Assembly (NCBI GenBank): GCA_016214445.1
Contig: JACROM010000028.1
Location: 1-6,269, forward strand
DNA length: 6,269 nucleotides
Source of the DNA: Microcaldota archaeon
GTDB lineage: Archaea > Micrarchaeota > Micrarchaeia > Norongarragalinales > Norongarragalinaceae
Reading direction: 5' to 3'
Position 1 is the stretch's first letter. Each line of letters starts with the position of its first letter. Positions 4,614-6,269 of this stretch are shown piece after piece. The notes beneath the pieces were generated by a model. The model saw only the letters and a program-made list of their open reading frames with translations, was not told where the DNA came from and made no database searches. Made by a program: the position numbers and the translations under genes.

Positions 4614-6173
4614 ATGAGCTGGAAAAGCATCGTATTAAACCCGGACTTGACGCAAGTATTCTTCAAACCAGAAGAGACTTTCAAGGGAATCGCTAAAAAA
4701 GCTAGCGGGACAACCGCCGTCTTGTATATAGGCGGCGTCGCGACCATTATTGCAGCGTCGTTACTCCTGCTCAACGCCATGGTTCCCGTAATGAGCAAGG
4801 ACGAAGCACTGCAAATGATCGTCCTGCCAATAGCAACCGTATTCAAAGCAATAATATGGATAGGCATTTCTTGGAGCCTAGCAAAGCTATTGGGCGGCAA
4901 GGAATCCTTCGTCAAACACTTATACGGAATTGCGCTAACCTTTCCAGTACTAACCATACTCCACGGATTGTCCACGATCATCGCCACAGCTATGACAATA
5001 AACCCGCTAATAGCCTACCTGCCGGTGATAGTACTCCAAGTATACTACCAATACGTGCTAATCAGGACGAACCACAAACTCGGTAAAATCAGGTCGGCAA
5101 TCGCCACGTTGGGCGTGGGGTCCATCGTATTGGTTATCGGCTTGTTCTTATTAGCCGGCCATTTTGCGCCAAGCAGTTTCGTGGGAAGCACAGCTATCCC
5201 CATCTACCTGAATACGCCAGTAGAAACTCCGTTAATGGAATCGTTGACCAACGTCACTGAAAGGAGGCTGCAAACATTTGGGTTGTACACCGCGCGAGTC
5301 AGACCTGTGGGCAAGGCTGAAATACTAGTTGAATTGCCGCCAACGAATTCGCTAGACATCAAAAAAATCGAAGAACTATTGGCCTCCGAGGGCCGGTTTG
5401 AAGCGTTGGTAGACGGAAGACAAGTGTTGAATAACAGCGACATTATAATTAGTACGATTGGAGGGCGCGGTGCTCAGCACGTCAGTGATGATGGTCAGTG
5501 GGCGCTCGTTTTTGCGATAACTGGGGATAGTGAATTGAACTTCGCTGAACTAGCTAGAGACAAAGTCGGCGAGAACGTTTACATGTTTCTCGACCGCCCG
5601 CAGAATGCAGCAATAATCTTGGATAGGAACGCGGAAGGACAAGGCAGTGAACAAGCCCTCCAACAAGCGCTGAGAAAGGAAGGCGACGACATACTGATTT
5701 ACTACACGCAAGACTTTGACGCCAAGAAGAATGAAATCCTCGCGTCAAACCGTTCAACCATTCTGGCCGAAGAGAATTTGCCGAAAAAAATACTTTCCGA
5801 GCTTGAAGCCGCGGGTTATTCCCTGCAGAAGAATGCATCAAGAAAAATAATATTAAAGGCAAAAGAACAAATGACGCCAAAAATGGTTTCTTTCCACGAC
5901 GTGTTCGATCGGCCTAAGACTACCGTCGCATCGTGGAAGGCAGTGGGCCTCCTATCCGCCCCAACTCTTCAGGTCGAACCAATCCGCCAGAGAGTGATAA
6001 CGCAGTACGCGATTAGCGGAACGGCAGAAGGCGCTACTCCGATAGAGAGAAAAGCAAATGCAGAGGCCGAAATGCTCGAAGTTAAAAGCGTATTGCGTAG
6101 TGGAGTGCTGCCGGTCGGCGTAATCGTCGGAGCTTACTATAATATCACGAGCGAAGAAAACAGGGTGTCGTGA
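4614..6173 (+). CDS. Chimeric membrane protein: Yip1-like five-helix domain plus SecD-like extracytoplasmic domain, lacking the SecD membrane bundle
   Basis: This 519-aa protein starts with a Yip1-like module: NPDLTQVFFKPEETF (9-23), then five hydrophobic segments near 35-57, 67-90, 104-127, 131-149 and 165-183. Residues about 195-505 resemble the periplasmic part of archaeal SecD, the Sec translocon accessory subunit: ESLTNVTERRLQTFGL (209-224), EILVELPP (236-243), EGRFEALVDGRQV (259-271), an ALVFAITGD stretch (297-304), NVYMFLDRP (321-329), SAPTLQVEP (448-456) and SVLRSGVLPVGV (492-503). In real SecD the last motif leads into a multi-helix RND membrane bundle; here the gene stops 16 residues later. 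Five helices place the SecD-like part outside the cell if the N-terminus is cytoplasmic. The ATG at 4614 has a weak AGGTAA 5 bases before it. It may be an export-related chaperone or a SecD paralogue with another role. It should not be annotated as a functional SecD. Confidence 0.85.
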   Translation: MSWKSIVLNPDLTQVFFKPEETFKGIAKKASGTTAVLYIGGVATIIAASLLLLNAMVPVMSKDEALQMIVLPIATVFKAIIWIGISWSLAKLLGGKESFVKHLYGIALTFPVLTILHGLSTIIATAMTINPLIAYLPVIVLQVYYQYVLIRTNHKLGKIRSAIATLGVGSIVLVIGLFLLAGHFAPSSFVGSTAIPIYLNTPVETPLMESLTNVTERRLQTFGLYTARVRPVGKAEILVELPPTNSLDIKKIEELLASEGRFEALVDGRQVLNNSDIIISTIGGRGAQHVSDDGQWALVFAITGDSELNFAELARDKVGENVYMFLDRPQNAAIILDRNAEGQGSEQALQQALRKEGDDILIYYTQDFDAKKNEILASNRSTILAEENLPKKILSELEAAGYSLQKNASRKIILKAKEQMTPKMVSFHDVFDRPKTTVASWKAVGLLSAPTLQVEPIRQRVITQYAISGTAEGATPIERKANAEAEMLEVKSVLRSGVLPVGVIVGAYYNITSEENRVS

Positions 6174-6269
6174 TATAGCTTTGAAACAAAACCGGTTTAG
6201 TCCCATATCGCCCTAACGGCTAGACGAGCTTGATGAAGTCCGTCGAAAACGTCATTTATAGCGAATAAC
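6174..6269. other. 3' flank without a supported gene
   Basis: This holds a 10-base palindrome AAACCGGTTT (6189-6198), an imperfect hairpin (GACGAGCTT, 6223-6231, with AAGTCCGTC, 6236-6244; one mismatch and one U-G) and a TATA-like TTTATAG at 6255-6261. The last could serve a gene beyond the window. No T tract suitable for termination follows the Yip1-SecD stop, and no ORF worth naming begins here. Confidence 0.3.

Noticed and set aside
4614..6173. Annotating the last gene simply as secD
   Set aside because: The RND membrane bundle and the usual single first helix are missing and a Yip1-like module replaces them, so the standard name would mislead.
6223..6244. Hairpin containing TGATGA, reminiscent of a C/D-box sRNA C box
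   Set aside because: No D box (CTGA) or second box pair lies at a suitable distance before the window ends, and the hairpin itself is imperfect.
6130..6269. Frameshift continuing the SecD-like protein into its membrane bundle
   Set aside because: Neither of the other two plus-strand frames after 6130 encodes a hydrophobic helix or stays open, so the stop at 6171-6173 appears genuine within this window.

Overview
The window looks archaeal. The translation-initiation sites resemble the archaeal Shine-Dalgarno GGAGGTGAT (GGTGAT before the first large gene, GGTG and GTGAT before others). The first large gene encodes an archaeal-type ATPase (ATPase_2 plus DUF234), and the last carries a Yip1-type membrane module joined to an archaeal SecD-like extracytoplasmic domain. 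Genes are small and tightly packed, which would suit a compact-genome lineage such as a DPANN-type archaeon. That placement is inference; no rRNA or tRNA gene is present to fix it.

Layout. Positions 1-238 are an AT-rich control region with TATA-like boxes, a run of overlapping inverted repeats and a doubtful 49-codon ORF that begins with a CxxC motif. At 239-1660 (+) is a GRRRxGKT ATPase whose C-terminus has a nuclease-like D...ExK signature. Its stop codon overlaps the ATG of a 135-aa winged-helix-like protein (1657-2064, +). A 125-aa protein resembling the CcbP calcium-binding family follows (2107-2484, +). It converges on a 306-aa protein on the minus strand (2559-3479) that is visibly an internal tandem duplication of a domain I cannot name. 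A divergent spacer with a perfect palindrome leads to a CPBP/Rce1-type intramembrane protease (3579-4235, +), a 77-aa winged-helix-like protein (4293-4526, +) and the Yip1-SecD chimera (4614-6173, +). The last 96 bases hold no gene I can support.

The most unusual non-coding signal is a short element repeated four times, always in the plus orientation and always between genes (starting at 2067, 2516, 3544 and 4240). It has a TAGGCAG core followed by a T tract and then an A-rich arm that can fold back on the T tract. It fits neither a simple terminator nor a simple promoter role at all four sites. The most unusual gene is the Yip1-SecD chimera, which stops where the conserved SecD membrane bundle should begin.

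How the genes work together is uncertain. The ATPase and its overlapping partner are probably co-translated. The CPBP protease, small winged-helix protein and Yip1-SecD protein lie in the same direction and could form a membrane-related neighbourhood, but no sequence evidence proves that they act together.
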